DNA from: JAMBLL01 sp964387145
Lineage (GTDB): Bacteria; Actinomycetota; Acidimicrobiia; Spongiisociales; UBA5794
Direction: 5' to 3'
Assembly: GCA_964387145.1 (NCBI GenBank)
Contig: CAYLVM010000012.1
Span: 1-34,117 of the forward strand
Length of the DNA stretch: 34,117 nt
Below, piece by piece: positions 1 to 7,925 of this stretch. Each line of letters opens with the position of its first letter. Positions within the stretch are counted from its first letter, which is position 1. The notes under the pieces were generated by a model. It had not been told where the DNA came from. It saw only the letters and a list, made by a program, of their open reading frames with translations, and searched no databases. The position numbers were made by a program, and so were the translations under genes.

Positions 1-12
1 TACTCCGTCCCC

Positions 13-648
13 TCAGCAGGTCGGCTCGATCTGGATCAGGTCGACGATCCCGGTCGGGCCCGCTGCGTCAAGTTTTCCGGACAGGTGTGGTGTCGTATCC
101 GCATCGATCGCAAACACGGCACTGTCGATGGGGGGCCGGTCGATGAATGAGATGGCACCGCCGTACACATCGCTGAGCTCGGCTCTCGTCGATCCAAGGC
201 CGATCCCCGCGGCGGTCACGAGGCCCAGTTGGCGCAGATCCTGTGAGTTGCCGGTCAACGGGTCGAACCCGTAGGACCAACTCGTGAGAACCTCGCGATC
301 CGCGTCCCCGGTGAACACCAGAGCGAGGGACCCCCAAGCAACCACGCGCGGCGTCCCCCCGGCGCAGTCCGGCAGTTGCACGCCGGTGACGTCGTCGGCG
401 GAATCGACGTCCCAGCCCCCGATGATCGCCGAGATCCCCTCGAGCACGACGACAGCTTCGTCACCGAGTGAGAACGGCCCGATGCCGTCGGGGTCGAGCG
501 TGAGATCGGCCGTGAGATCGGCCGGAAACGGGGTCGATGAGGGTGTTACGGTGCTGGTCCCTGTGACGTCGGGGCGCGAGATGGAACACCCGGAACCAAC
601 GAGCGCGAGGGCGATCACGGTGCGCATCAGGGCAGTTGAGAGGGTCAC
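13..648 (-). CDS. Putative secreted lipoprotein, function unknown
   Basis: 211 residues. The N-terminus has one Arg, a hydrophobic stretch (about 10-18) and a Cys at 21 in the context VGSGC, which suggests a lipoprotein signal peptide; the -3 residue is Gly, so the lipobox is not canonical and ordinary secretion is possible. The mature part is rich in Asp, Thr, Gly and Pro, with a Cys near the middle (PDCAGG) and one as the last residue, a possible disulfide pair. I recognise no domain. The start is GTG at 648; a TACCGT hexamer ends 6 nt upstream with no ribosome binding site, so a leaderless start is likely. It is a single gene, with its stop close to the window edge. Confidence 0.7.
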   Translation of the reverse strand: MTLSTALMRTVIALALVGSGCSISRPDVTGTSTVTPSSTPFPADLTADLTLDPDGIGPFSLGDEAVVVLEGISAIIGGWDVDSADDVTGVQLPDCAGGTPRVVAWGSLALVFTGDADREVLTSWSYGFDPLTGNSQDLRQLGLVTAAGIGLGSTRAELSDVYGGAISFIDRPPIDSAVFAIDADTTPHLSGKLDAAGPTGIVDLIQIEPTC

Positions 649-654
649 TTCCCA

Positions 655-660
655 ACGGTA
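655..660 (-). promoter_or_regulatory. -10 hexamer, leaderless promoter of the lipoprotein gene
   Basis: On the minus strand TACCGT is followed by 6 nt (TGGGAA) and then the GTG start codon at 648. The transcript would begin at or next to the start codon. No clear -35 hexamer is visible. Confidence 0.45.
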
Positions 661-750
661 CCAAGGACCGCGAAAAATGGCTGTGAAGCGCGAAAATCAA
701 GTACCGACCTGAGTTGCGAGAACCTCTGGTCTGTGGCAGATTATGAGTAC

Positions 751-1057
751 TGCAGAGGGGCAACCCGAAGCGGTCCGCAACCGGGGAAACCCGGAGGCGA
801 GCGTCACGGGGAAACTCGGGGCGGCCGGCCTCAAAACCGGCAACCGGTCTGGCAACAGACTGGCTCCTTGAGAGGGCACCTCCGGGTGTCCGGGGTTCAC
901 ACCTCGCCTCTCGGCTTAGGTCGGGGCGGTTCCCAGGGGGATGGGTGCGAGTCTCGATTCGCATCCGGCTCCGCTTGCGGAGCAGCGAAACCGACGGCCG
1001 AAAGGTCGGAGGGGACGCAGAGAACACCCCAAGGGGGCTCCGGCTTCCTTGGGGTTT
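751..1057 (+). ncRNA. Unassigned highly structured RNA candidate
   Basis: This fills most of the 461-base gap between 648 and 1110. Seen directly: hairpins with GNRA tetraloops at 781-794 (CCGGG-GAAA-CCCGG), 807-818 (GAAA, one G·U), 844-863 (8 bp, GCAA) and 995-1008 (GAAA, one G·U); further hairpins at 824-841, 943-966 (6-nt loop) and 968-983; and a long-range helix of 7-8 bp, 794-801 with 903-910, that closes a multi-branch domain. An intrinsic terminator follows at 1026-1057. The GAAA loops and U-tract give the plus strand. I could not match it to RNase P RNA, tmRNA, SRP RNA, 6S RNA, tRNA-Sec or a riboswitch whose conserved boxes I know. A weak -10 (GATTAT, 739-744) would put the 5' end near 751. 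It could be a regulatory or catalytic RNA, or a relic. Ends are approximate. Confidence 0.5.
1026..1057 (+). terminator. Intrinsic terminator of the structured RNA
   Basis: A perfect 9-bp stem (ACCCCAAGG, 1026-1034, with CCTTGGGGT, 1047-1055) has a 12-nt loop and is followed by TTTCTC. It lies 50 nt before the next start codon, so it ends the upstream RNA and does not belong to the PH-domain gene. Confidence 0.65.
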
Positions 1058-1097
1058 CTCGCGCCCGGGCTCCGGTCCTGGGCCCCCGGCCATCGGC

Positions 1098-1103
1098 TAG
1101 GAT
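1098..1103 (+). promoter_or_regulatory. -10 hexamer, leaderless promoter of the PH-domain gene
   Basis: TAGGAT is followed by 6 nt (GGCCCC) and the ATG at 1110. There is no ribosome binding site. Confidence 0.45.
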
Positions 1104-1109
1104 GGCCCC

Positions 1110-1739
1110 ATGTCTTGGCCCGAAGATGCGCTCAGCAACGATGAGGTGATCATCACCTCATTCCGACCGCACTGGAAGCTGCTGTTCATCCCGTTCCTGT
1201 GGTTTGTTCTCCTCATCGTCGTGCTCGGTGTCACAACCTGGTTCGTCAGAGGTCTGTGGTGGGTATGGCTCATTGCTGTGCTTGCAGCAGCCGGGTTCCT
1301 CGTCATCAGGCCGCTCGTCAACTGGTGGTTCACCCGGTACGTGTTGACGACCGAGCGGCTCGTCACCAGGGTGGGTCTGATCGCCCAGTCCGGCGTGGAG
1401 ATACCGCTCGAACGGATCACGAACGTCAACTTTTCCCAGAGCGTCTTCGAACGCATGCTCGGTGCCGGTGACCTGCTGATCGAGTCTGCCGGATCGTCGG
1501 GCCAGAGCAAGTTCTCGAACATCCCGCGCCCCGACCAGTTCCAGACGTTGCTCTACAAGACGAGAGAGCAGCGCACGATCGAACTCAGCGGCACAGGTGG
1601 GGCTGCTCCCTCCCAGCCCATGCCTCCAACCCCCGATGCGGCATCGTCGATTCGGAAACTCGCTGCGCTGCGCGACGAGGGGCTCATCTCACCAGATGAG
1701 TACGAAGAGAAGCGCAAACGGCTCCTCGACGAGATCTAG
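1110..1739 (+). CDS. PH domain-containing membrane protein with C-terminal SHOCT domain
   Basis: 209 residues. Two adjacent membrane segments (about 24-45 and 48-68) are followed by a bacterial PH domain of the YdbS/YdbT type (bPH_2; about 72-155), recognised by WFTRYVLTTERLVTRVG and IPLERITNVNFSQS. A Pro/Ala-rich linker leads to a C-terminal SHOCT motif (about 179-209: IRKLAALRDEGLISPDEYEEKRKRLL), a short helical element often found at the ends of bacterial membrane or oligomerising proteins. The PH part should lie on the cytoplasmic side. The family's molecular role is not settled. The gene runs alone and meets mtfA tail to tail; the two stop codons share the palindrome CTAG. Confidence 0.85.
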   Translation: MSWPEDALSNDEVIITSFRPHWKLLFIPFLWFVLLIVVLGVTTWFVRGLWWVWLIAVLAAAGFLVIRPLVNWWFTRYVLTTERLVTRVGLIAQSGVEIPLERITNVNFSQSVFERMLGAGDLLIESAGSSGQSKFSNIPRPDQFQTLLYKTREQRTIELSGTGGAAPSQPMPPTPDAASSIRKLAALRDEGLISPDEYEEKRKRLLDEI

Positions 1740-2530
1740 ACACTGTGTGTCCCGCGGCGATGCCTGCGCGCTCGAGCAGCAGGGTCCTGCTGGTAGAAGC
1801 CTTGTAGCACACCGTAGAGATCGGGTTTGTGCATCTCCATGTCGATCGGGCGGTCCAGGAAGAGCTCCGTCGCCACAGCGAAGAACTCTGCACGATTGAC
1901 CCCTGCGTAGTCGCGGAGCAGGTCGTCGCTCGTGCCATCTCTCACAGCGTTGTACTCGCGTGAACAAATCTCCTCCCAGGTGTCTCGCAAGGCTCGGTCC
2001 ATTGGAGGGAGACCGTCGGCAGATCCATCTGCCATGTCGATCTTGTGAGCGAACTCGTGGTAGATGACGTTGTGGCCCGTGTGAGGATGCGCCGCCGATC
2101 GTTTCGCAGCGTCCCAGGCGATCACCATCGGCCCGTGCAGAGACGACTCGCCGAGGATCGGCACGATCGCATCAGTCTCGAACTGCCCTGGCTGTGGTGC
2201 CGATCGCCGGCCCGCGACGACGACACTACTCGGGTACATGATGATCGATCCGACGTCGCGGTAGTAGGCGTGCTCGAGGCCGAGGATCAACAGGCAGGCC
2301 GAAGCAGCAACCAGTACTTTGACCTCCTCCGACTCGACCATGCCGCTCACCCATTCGAACCGTTTGTCGAAGAGGAACGCCTTGATGAGGTCCTCGAGGC
2401 GACTCCTCTCATCGTCGTCGAGCCAACGCCAGTGCACCATGTCGTCGTCCAGGATCTCGCTCCAGGCTTCGGGGAACGGGGCCTCGATGGCGTGTCGCCG
2501 TCGCCGTTGGTGCGGTGTCTCGAGTCTCAT
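1736..2530 (-). CDS. mtfA: MtfA-like zinc metallopeptidase (M90 family)
   Basis: 264 residues, the usual size for this family. The zinc-peptidase motif HEFAH is at 158-162 and is followed by KIDMADGSADGLPP, a hallmark of MtfA. The presumed third ligand is Glu215 in AEFFAVATE. In enterobacteria MtfA binds the repressor Mlc and has aminopeptidase activity; whether an Mlc partner exists here is unknown. The Arg/His-rich tail (about 252-262) looks disordered. It lies 25 nt downstream of the uracil methyltransferase on the same strand, so the two probably form an operon. There is no clear ribosome binding site before the ATG at 2530. Confidence 0.88.
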   Translation of the reverse strand: MRLETPHQRRRRHAIEAPFPEAWSEILDDDMVHWRWLDDDERSRLEDLIKAFLFDKRFEWVSGMVESEEVKVLVAASACLLILGLEHAYYRDVGSIIMYPSSVVVAGRRSAPQPGQFETDAIVPILGESSLHGPMVIAWDAAKRSAAHPHTGHNVIYHEFAHKIDMADGSADGLPPMDRALRDTWEEICSREYNAVRDGTSDDLLRDYAGVNRAEFFAVATELFLDRPIDMEMHKPDLYGVLQGFYQQDPAARARRHRRGTHSV

Positions 2531-2555
2531 CGAGGAGGTTCAGCCGATACTGCGG

Positions 2556-3800
2556 TCACGAGTCGTCCCGGTCTGAGGCATCGTCGTCGTCGAGCTGGAG
2601 GCGATCGAACCGGGCAACGATCTCGATGTGGTAGGTCTGGGGGAACATGTCGACCGGTGTCGCCTCGACGAACTCGTAGCCGTACTCAGAGAGCGTGCGC
2701 GCATCCCGTGCGAGTGACGCTGGGTCGCAGGCGACGTAGGCGATCCGTCGGGGCATCGCTGCGGTGACTGCCTCCACCCCTCGAGCTCCGAGACCCTTGC
2801 GGGGTGGATCGACGACGGCGACGTCCCAGTACTCGTCGAGAGCTTCGATGTCCTTGGTGAAGGAACCTGCGATCACATGGTGGTCGATACCGGCGTTCGC
2901 AAGGTTCATGCGGGCGTACTTGACGGCACCGGGGGTCGAATCGATCCCCACGACGCGCCCGCAAGATCGTCCGACGGTGGCACCGAACAGCCCAACTCCG
3001 CAGTAGCCGTCGAGCAACGTCTCATGCGGTTCGACATCGAGAGCATCGCCCACGAGCCGCACGAGCGCTTCGGCACCATCGGTGTTGTTCTGGAAGAAGC
3101 CATCGGAGGGAATCGTGAACGTGACACCGTCGATGATCTCGGTGAGGACGTCGTTTCCGATGACGGTCTGTATCCCTCGGTCCGTTCGATGGACCACGGT
3201 GATACCCCATGTGTCGATCTGATCTGGTAGATCGCCCTCCACGACGGCGATCACAGATCCGGTGTTGGTTCCCGCCCGCAACGTGATGCGTTCGACGCCC
3301 GAGAGGTCGCCCAACCGGGAGAACACCTCTTGAAGCTCGGGCACCATCAACAGACACTCTCTCAGCGGGACGAGATCGTTGGACCGTTGGCGGAACAAGG
3401 CCGGCGACCCATCGACGACACGGAAATCCATCCGGTTGCGGTACCCGAGGTCCGGTCCTGCTGCGACGGTCTCGTGGACGAGCGGCGTGTCGATCTTGCC
3501 AAGATGCTCGAGTTGGCCGATGACAGTCGATCGTTTCCATCTGCGCTGTTCTTCCTCATCGGCGAACTGCCACTGGCATCCGCCGCAATCGGAGGCGTGC
3601 GGACACGGTGGGGTTCGTCGGGCGGGTGACTCTGCGATCACGCTCACCAGCGATGTACGGGCCCAGGAGCCCTTGTCCTCGACGACGGTTGCCGTGACGA
3701 CCTCACCGGGCATCGCTCCCGGGATGAAGTACGCCTTACCGTCGTGGCGTGCGACCGCTTCGCCGCCGTGTGCTATGTCGTGTGGGTGGAGTTCCATCAT
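2556..3800 (-). CDS. TrmA/RumA-family RNA (uracil-C5)-methyltransferase
   Basis: 414 residues. An N-terminal TRAM-like RNA-binding domain (about 5-58) is followed by four cysteines at 66, 72, 75 and 149 in the pattern that binds the 4Fe-4S cluster in RlmD (RumA). The class I SAM fold carries FFQNN (235-239), LLDGYCGVG (262-270), DPPRKGL (331-337) and the catalytic Cys358 in YVACDP. It should methylate uridine C5 in rRNA or tRNA with SAM; the target base cannot be told from sequence. The acidic Asp-rich C-terminal tail is outside the domain. The start is the first of two adjacent ATGs, chosen because TAGGTT lies exactly 6 nt upstream (leaderless). Confidence 0.9.
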   Translation of the reverse strand: MMELHPHDIAHGGEAVARHDGKAYFIPGAMPGEVVTATVVEDKGSWARTSLVSVIAESPARRTPPCPHASDCGGCQWQFADEEEQRRWKRSTVIGQLEHLGKIDTPLVHETVAAGPDLGYRNRMDFRVVDGSPALFRQRSNDLVPLRECLLMVPELQEVFSRLGDLSGVERITLRAGTNTGSVIAVVEGDLPDQIDTWGITVVHRTDRGIQTVIGNDVLTEIIDGVTFTIPSDGFFQNNTDGAEALVRLVGDALDVEPHETLLDGYCGVGLFGATVGRSCGRVVGIDSTPGAVKYARMNLANAGIDHHVIAGSFTKDIEALDEYWDVAVVDPPRKGLGARGVEAVTAAMPRRIAYVACDPASLARDARTLSEYGYEFVEATPVDMFPQTYHIEIVARFDRLQLDDDDASDRDDS

Positions 3801-3806
3801 GTCGAT

Positions 3807-3812
3807 AACCTA
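3807..3812 (-). promoter_or_regulatory. -10 hexamer, leaderless promoter of the uracil methyltransferase
   Basis: On the minus strand TAGGTT is followed by ATCGAC and the ATG at 3800. This choice of promoter decides between the two consecutive Met codons. Confidence 0.45.
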
Positions 3813-3813
3813 C

Positions 3814-3827
3814 CCCACCACGGTGGG
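3814..3827. promoter_or_regulatory. Inverted repeat in a divergent promoter region, possible operator
   Basis: CCCACC and GGTGGG are separated by 2 nt. The repeat sits between the -10 of the methyltransferase gene and the start of the divergent small membrane protein, where a dimeric regulator could bind. There is no other evidence for function. Confidence 0.3.
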
Positions 3828-3868
3828 TTCTCGTGACTCGTCGTTTACACGTGACCTTGGAGGTCGGG

Positions 3869-4240
3869 GTGAATCTCGATACGGTTCTGCAGTTCCACCA
3901 GACGTGGTTCTATGTGGCGATCGCAAGCACCGGTGCCGTGGGCATTTGGGGGCTTGCCCTGGCGATCATGAAGAAGGAGCCTCCGCGTCTTTTCGTCTGG
4001 GCTCGAGGTGCGGCGATAGCTGCGATCCTGATCCAGGTGGCGGCCGGTGTCTACATGTACAGCAACGGAGAGCGGCCCGGCAACGCGTTCCACGTCTTTT
4101 ACGGTGTCGTGATCGTGGTCGTGTTGACGCTCGCGTACCTGTACCGCACGACGATGGCACGAAAGCCGGCGCTGACCTACGGTATCCTGCTGCTGTTCGT
4201 GATGGGGCTCGGGCTGCGTGCCTGGGCCAACGTGTCGTAA
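3869..4240 (+). CDS. Small four-helix membrane protein, function unknown
   Basis: 123 residues from the GTG at 3869. This start was chosen because GGAGG lies 5 nt upstream; a GTG at 3833 would add 12 residues without a ribosome binding site and reach into the promoter region of the divergent gene. Four hydrophobic segments are visible at about 12-33, 45-64, 76-92 and 102-118. Conserved-looking His residues occur at 10 and 75, near membrane edges, but a haem role is speculative. It ends 41 nt before fabI. I do not recognise the family. Confidence 0.72.
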   Translation: MNLDTVLQFHQTWFYVAIASTGAVGIWGLALAIMKKEPPRLFVWARGAAIAAILIQVAAGVYMYSNGERPGNAFHVFYGVVIVVVLTLAYLYRTTMARKPALTYGILLLFVMGLGLRAWANVS

Positions 4241-4281
4241 CGGTCTGTCTATTGTCTGATTCCAACGAACGAGGGGTGAGG

Positions 4282-5067
4282 ATGCTTGCTGGCAAACGGC
4301 TGTTGATTACCGGTGTGCTCACCGACGACTCGATCGCGTGGCATACCGCCAGGGTCGCCCAGGAACAGGGAGCTGAGGTGGTTCTCACCGGGTTCGGGCG
4401 TGGACTCTCTCTGACCAGGCGATCTGCACGCCGACTCCCCGAGGACGCCGACGTCCTCGAGCTCGACATCAACGAGCCCGCCCACATGGACGCTCTGGCT
4501 GCAGAGCTCGACACGAAGTGGGGTGGCATCGACGGTGCGTTGCACGCGATCGCCTACGCACCCGAAGACGCACTCGGAGGTTCGTTTCTCGAGACGAAGG
4601 CAGAATCGGCGAGCATCGCTTTCTTGACGTCGGCGTTCTCGTACAAGACGCTTGCGACCGGGTTGCGACCCTTGTTCGCCAAGGCGGGCGGTGGAGCGTT
4701 GGTCGGTCTCGATTTCGACAACTCGCTGGCGTGGCCGGCCTACGACTGGATGGGTGTGTCCAAGTCCGCGCTGCAGTCGGTCAACCGGTACCTTGCCCGC
4801 TATCTGGGTAAGGAAGGCATCCGTGTCAACCTGGTGTCGGCAGGGCCGCTTGGAACGGTGGCAGCGAAGTCGATACCAGGGTTCGTGCAGTTCGAGAACC
4901 TCTGGCAGGTGCGAGCACCGCTTGGCTGGGATCCTCGAGACCCATCACCGGTAGCCAAGATGGCTTGCGTCCTCCTTTCGGACTTCGCATTGGCAACATC
5001 TGGCGAGATCGTGCACGTCGACGGTGGGTTCCACGCCGTTGCGGCGGGGGAGACCGAGGGATTCTGA
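4282..5067 (+). CDS. fabI: Enoyl-[acyl-carrier-protein] reductase (NADH), InhA-like
   Basis: 261 residues, the normal length. It performs the last reduction of the fatty-acid elongation cycle. A Rossmann SDR fold starts KRLLITGVLTDDSIAW (5-20), the FabI/InhA variant of the nucleotide-binding loop. The catalytic pair is Tyr154 and Lys161 with six residues between them, in AYDWMGVSKSAL, very close to mycobacterial InhA. LDFD (143-146) carries the Phe that corresponds to InhA Phe149. The start is ATG 4282 with GAGGGGTGAGG just upstream; the frame stays open far upstream but that part is antisense to the methyltransferase. It abuts the stop of the convergent kinase gene with no gap. Confidence 0.93.
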   Translation: MLAGKRLLITGVLTDDSIAWHTARVAQEQGAEVVLTGFGRGLSLTRRSARRLPEDADVLELDINEPAHMDALAAELDTKWGGIDGALHAIAYAPEDALGGSFLETKAESASIAFLTSAFSYKTLATGLRPLFAKAGGGALVGLDFDNSLAWPAYDWMGVSKSALQSVNRYLARYLGKEGIRVNLVSAGPLGTVAAKSIPGFVQFENLWQVRAPLGWDPRDPSPVAKMACVLLSDFALATSGEIVHVDGGFHAVAAGETEGF

Positions 5068-6834
5068 TCAGGGAGTCGGGATAGCGACGGTGAACGTCGC
5101 CCCGCCACCGACCGAGGGCTCGTACCAGACGTGTCCTCCCATCGCCTCGACGAGACCCTTGACGATCGACAGTCCGAGTCCTGCCCCACCTTTGGATCTC
5201 GTTGCGTGAGGTTGTAGCTGTGTGAAACGCTCGAAGATGCGGTCGTGCTGTTCGTAAGGGATACCGGGGCCGTGATCGACGACCGAGACGTGAACCTCGC
5301 CGCGTCCCATCGTGGTGCGTATCTCGATCGGACCGTCACCTCCGTACTTGATGGCGTTGTCCACGAGATTCGTGAACACCCTGGCAAGGTGGTCGGGGTC
5401 TGCGATCACGGTCGTGATCGCATCACCAGGTTCGAACAGGACCCTGTCGCCGTTGGGAAGGGACTCGAGAAGGCCGTCGAGCAACGGCTCGAGTTCGATC
5501 GTGCTCGGACGCATCGGGAGAGAGTCGGCCTCGATCCGAGAGACCACCAGAAGATCCTCGATGAGCGTTTTGAGCCGGTTCGATTGCTTCGCAGCCATCT
5601 CGACGAGCTGGCGGGCTCTTGGGTCCTGCGGGGCGAGTTCTGGGCGTTGGAGCGTTCCCAGGGCGCCGATGATCGACGTCAACGGCGTGCGGAGCTCGTG
5701 TGAGACGACCGATACGAAATCGGTTTTCAGCTGAGCGAGCTCGGCCATTCGCTCGCTCGTCGAACGAGCTTGCTCGTAGCGTGCCATCTGGTTCAACACG
5801 AGTGCTGCGGGAGCTGCCACTGAATGCAGGGTGTCGAGATCGGCTTCCGAGAACGTATCGGCCTTGTCGCCAACGAGGAGGACGCCGATAGTTCGGTTGC
5901 CGACACGGAGAGCAACTGCGGCAACACGTTCCGCCTCGAGCTCGCTGACGAGTCGATCCCGGATGTGTTCTCGCGAGATCTCGTTGATCACCTCGGCATC
6001 GTTGCTCATGAACACGCGTTGCCCGATACCGAACTCATCGAGTCCGAGGTGGAAAGCGTCGGCGCGAACCGTGTGGCCCGCTACCCAGATCGGAGACATC
6101 AGATCGAGCGCTTCACTCTCTGGATCGTAGAGGAGCACGAGACCGAGTCGCGCGTTGACCGACATCGCCACACGGCCGACGAGTTCAGGGAGGACCTCAT
6201 CGAGCTTGGACCCGGCACCGATCGTTCTCGACACGTCGTAGAGCTGTGAAAGCTCGCGTTCCTGGTCGACGAGCGCCGCCTCTCGCCGGGCGAGCTGGTG
6301 ATAGGCGTCACTCGTCTGCTCGAGTTGTGCGCGGATCCCAACGGAGAGCAGCAGAACGAACACGATTGCACCTATGAACGGGAGCAGGTGGCCGACCAGA
6401 GCTGTTGCCTCGATCCCGTTGAACGATATGACGGCTGCAGCGTACGCGATTCCAGCGATCGTGCCGATCGTTATCAGTGTTCGGTTCGGCGTGAGCGTCG
6501 CTGCCGTAAAGAACACGATGAGGAGGAATCCCATTCCGTTTGGCTGGTCCATTCTTCGAAGCTCGAACATCAAGACCGCGAGGATCGCAGCCATCGTCCA
6601 AACGAGCAGCAGCCAATCACCGACGGGTGAGGTGAGGAGGGACCGCCATGGGGCGAACGTCAGGATGACGAGACCGATGAAGAATCCACCCAGGGCGATC
6701 ATCATCGATGTGGGGTCGACATCGGGCAGGGAGAAGGTCCACAGGGAGAAGACGACGAAGCCGAACCACGAGACGATGAGTCCCGTGGTGATGACCTTCA
6801 CGCGGTAGTCGATTATCAGGTCTCGTTCACCCAC
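5068..6834 (-). CDS. Membrane sensor histidine kinase with GAF domain
   Basis: 588 residues from the GTG at 6834. About six hydrophobic segments fill residues 10-165, then a coiled linker (about 170-200), a GAF-like domain (about 200-350), HisKA with phospho-acceptor His379 in VVSHELRTPL, and HATPase_c with the N box around Asn493 (NLVDNAIKYG), G1 DHGPGIP (about 520-526) and G2 GGAGLGL (about 549-555). It should autophosphorylate in response to an unknown membrane or cytoplasmic signal. No response regulator is adjacent, so it is an orphan. A TTG at 6843 is the other possible start, but its Shine-Dalgarno (GAGGA) would touch the start codon; from GTG 6834 the spacing is 9 nt. It diverges from ddl. 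Confidence 0.88.
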   Translation of the reverse strand: MGERDLIIDYRVKVITTGLIVSWFGFVVFSLWTFSLPDVDPTSMMIALGGFFIGLVILTFAPWRSLLTSPVGDWLLLVWTMAAILAVLMFELRRMDQPNGMGFLLIVFFTAATLTPNRTLITIGTIAGIAYAAAVISFNGIEATALVGHLLPFIGAIVFVLLLSVGIRAQLEQTSDAYHQLARREAALVDQERELSQLYDVSRTIGAGSKLDEVLPELVGRVAMSVNARLGLVLLYDPESEALDLMSPIWVAGHTVRADAFHLGLDEFGIGQRVFMSNDAEVINEISREHIRDRLVSELEAERVAAVALRVGNRTIGVLLVGDKADTFSEADLDTLHSVAAPAALVLNQMARYEQARSTSERMAELAQLKTDFVSVVSHELRTPLTSIIGALGTLQRPELAPQDPRARQLVEMAAKQSNRLKTLIEDLLVVSRIEADSLPMRPSTIELEPLLDGLLESLPNGDRVLFEPGDAITTVIADPDHLARVFTNLVDNAIKYGGDGPIEIRTTMGRGEVHVSVVDHGPGIPYEQHDRIFERFTQLQPHATRSKGGAGLGLSIVKGLVEAMGGHVWYEPSVGGGATFTVAIPTP

Positions 6835-6869
6835 AGGTTCCAATCCTCAGCGGTGCGTGCGCGACACGG

Positions 6870-6875
6870 TACTCT
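6870..6875 (+). promoter_or_regulatory. -10 hexamer, leaderless promoter of ddl
   Basis: TACTCT is followed by TTCACC and the ATG at 6882. The whole divergent region between the kinase and ddl is under 50 nt. Confidence 0.45.
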
Positions 6876-6881
6876 TTCACC

Positions 6882-7925
6882 ATGGCTCAGGTACTCCTTC
6901 TCTTCGGTGGGCGATCCTCGGAACATGAGGTTTCGTGTGCATCTGCGGTATCAGTGCACGACGCCCTCATCGACTCCGGGCACCGTGTGATACCGGTGGG
7001 GATCGATAGGGATGGTTCGTGGTATCTCGCCGATACGTCCTCCCGGCCCTTCAGGGCCGAAGGGCGGTCCGTGCAGCTGAGCGTTCCGAATGGCACGTTG
7101 CGTGTTGGGTCGGATGAGATCGAGTTCGACGTCGCCTTCCCCGTCCTCCACGGTCCGTACGGCGAGGATGGGACCGTCCAGGGTGCCCTCGAGACGTGCG
7201 ATGTTGCGTATGCCGGTTGTGGCGTTCTCGGCAGTGCCCTTGCCATGGACAAGGACCTTACGAAGCAGATCGTGGCATCGAAGGGGATCGCCACAGCTCC
7301 ATGGCTGACGGTCCGACGAAAGGAGTGGGACGCCGATCCGTCGGTGTGTCTCAACGAAGTGTCACGGGCGCTCGGGTACCCGGTGTTCGTGAAGCCTTCA
7401 GCGCAAGGCTCCTCCGTCGGGATCTCCAGGGTCTCGTCGGATGCCGAGCTCAAGGAGGCGGTCGCTAGGGCGTTCCGTTACGACCACAAAGTGGTCGTCG
7501 AACAAGCGGTCACCGCACGAGAGATCGAAGTCGGGGTTCTCGATGGACCTATGAGCTCGGTGCCGGGAGAGGTCGTCGTTGCCGATGGCTGGTACACATA
7601 CGACGCAAAGTACCGGGACGACTCGAGTTCGTTCGAGGCGCCGGCCCGACTCTCGAATGAGGCATCGAAGCGTGTCCGGGACTTGGCCGAGCAGATCTTC
7701 GAGCACCTGGAGCTGACCGGCCTTGCTCGTATCGATTTCTTCTACGAGATCGGGACGCGTCGGTTCCTCTTCAACGAGGTGAACACGCTCCCCGGGTTCA
7801 CCTCCATCTCAGGGTTCCCGAAGGCGTGGATCGCCTCAGGTCTCACGTACCCGGAACTCTGTGACCGGCTGGTCGACGCGGCGATGACACGTCACGAAGA
7901 ACGCGGCAAGCTTGCAACGCGTTAG
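6882..7925 (+). CDS. ddl: D-alanine--D-alanine ligase
   Basis: 347 residues. It joins two D-Ala with ATP for peptidoglycan precursor synthesis. Visible ATP-grasp features include GGRSSEHEVSCASA (9-22; the Glu that positions the first D-Ala), HGPYGEDGTVQG (90-101), FVKPSAQGSSVGIS (169-182) and the Mg-binding NEVNTLPGFT (298-307). It is isolated from other wall genes in this window. The start is ATG 6882, with TACTCT 6 nt upstream and no Shine-Dalgarno. Its stop overlaps the stop of the convergent Lrp-type gene (shared TTAG). Confidence 0.95.
   Translation: MAQVLLLFGGRSSEHEVSCASAVSVHDALIDSGHRVIPVGIDRDGSWYLADTSSRPFRAEGRSVQLSVPNGTLRVGSDEIEFDVAFPVLHGPYGEDGTVQGALETCDVAYAGCGVLGSALAMDKDLTKQIVASKGIATAPWLTVRRKEWDADPSVCLNEVSRALGYPVFVKPSAQGSSVGISRVSSDAELKEAVARAFRYDHKVVVEQAVTAREIEVGVLDGPMSSVPGEVVVADGWYTYDAKYRDDSSSFEAPARLSNEASKRVRDLAEQIFEHLELTGLARIDFFYEIGTRRFLFNEVNTLPGFTSISGFPKAWIASGLTYPELCDRLVDAAMTRHEERGKLATR

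Noticed and set aside
821..841. tRNA-like anticodon arm (CTCAAAA, as in tRNA-Leu or near tRNA-Sec)
   Set aside because: The stem GCCGG/CCGGC leaves an 8-nt loop, and no matching D arm or T arm with TTCRA and acceptor stem can be built around it.
751..1057. RNase P RNA, tmRNA, SRP RNA or cobalamin riboswitch at the structured RNA
   Set aside because: The conserved boxes (GAGGAAAGTCC and ACAGAANCCGGCTTA, the tmRNA tRNA-like ends, the SRP GGAAGGAAGC loop, the B12 box) are not present on either strand; only a partial CGGCTTA occurs at about 912-918.
3379..4281. N-terminal extension of fabI by about 300 codons
   Set aside because: That stretch is antisense to the uracil methyltransferase and overlaps the small membrane protein; the InhA-like start at 4282 has a good ribosome binding site.
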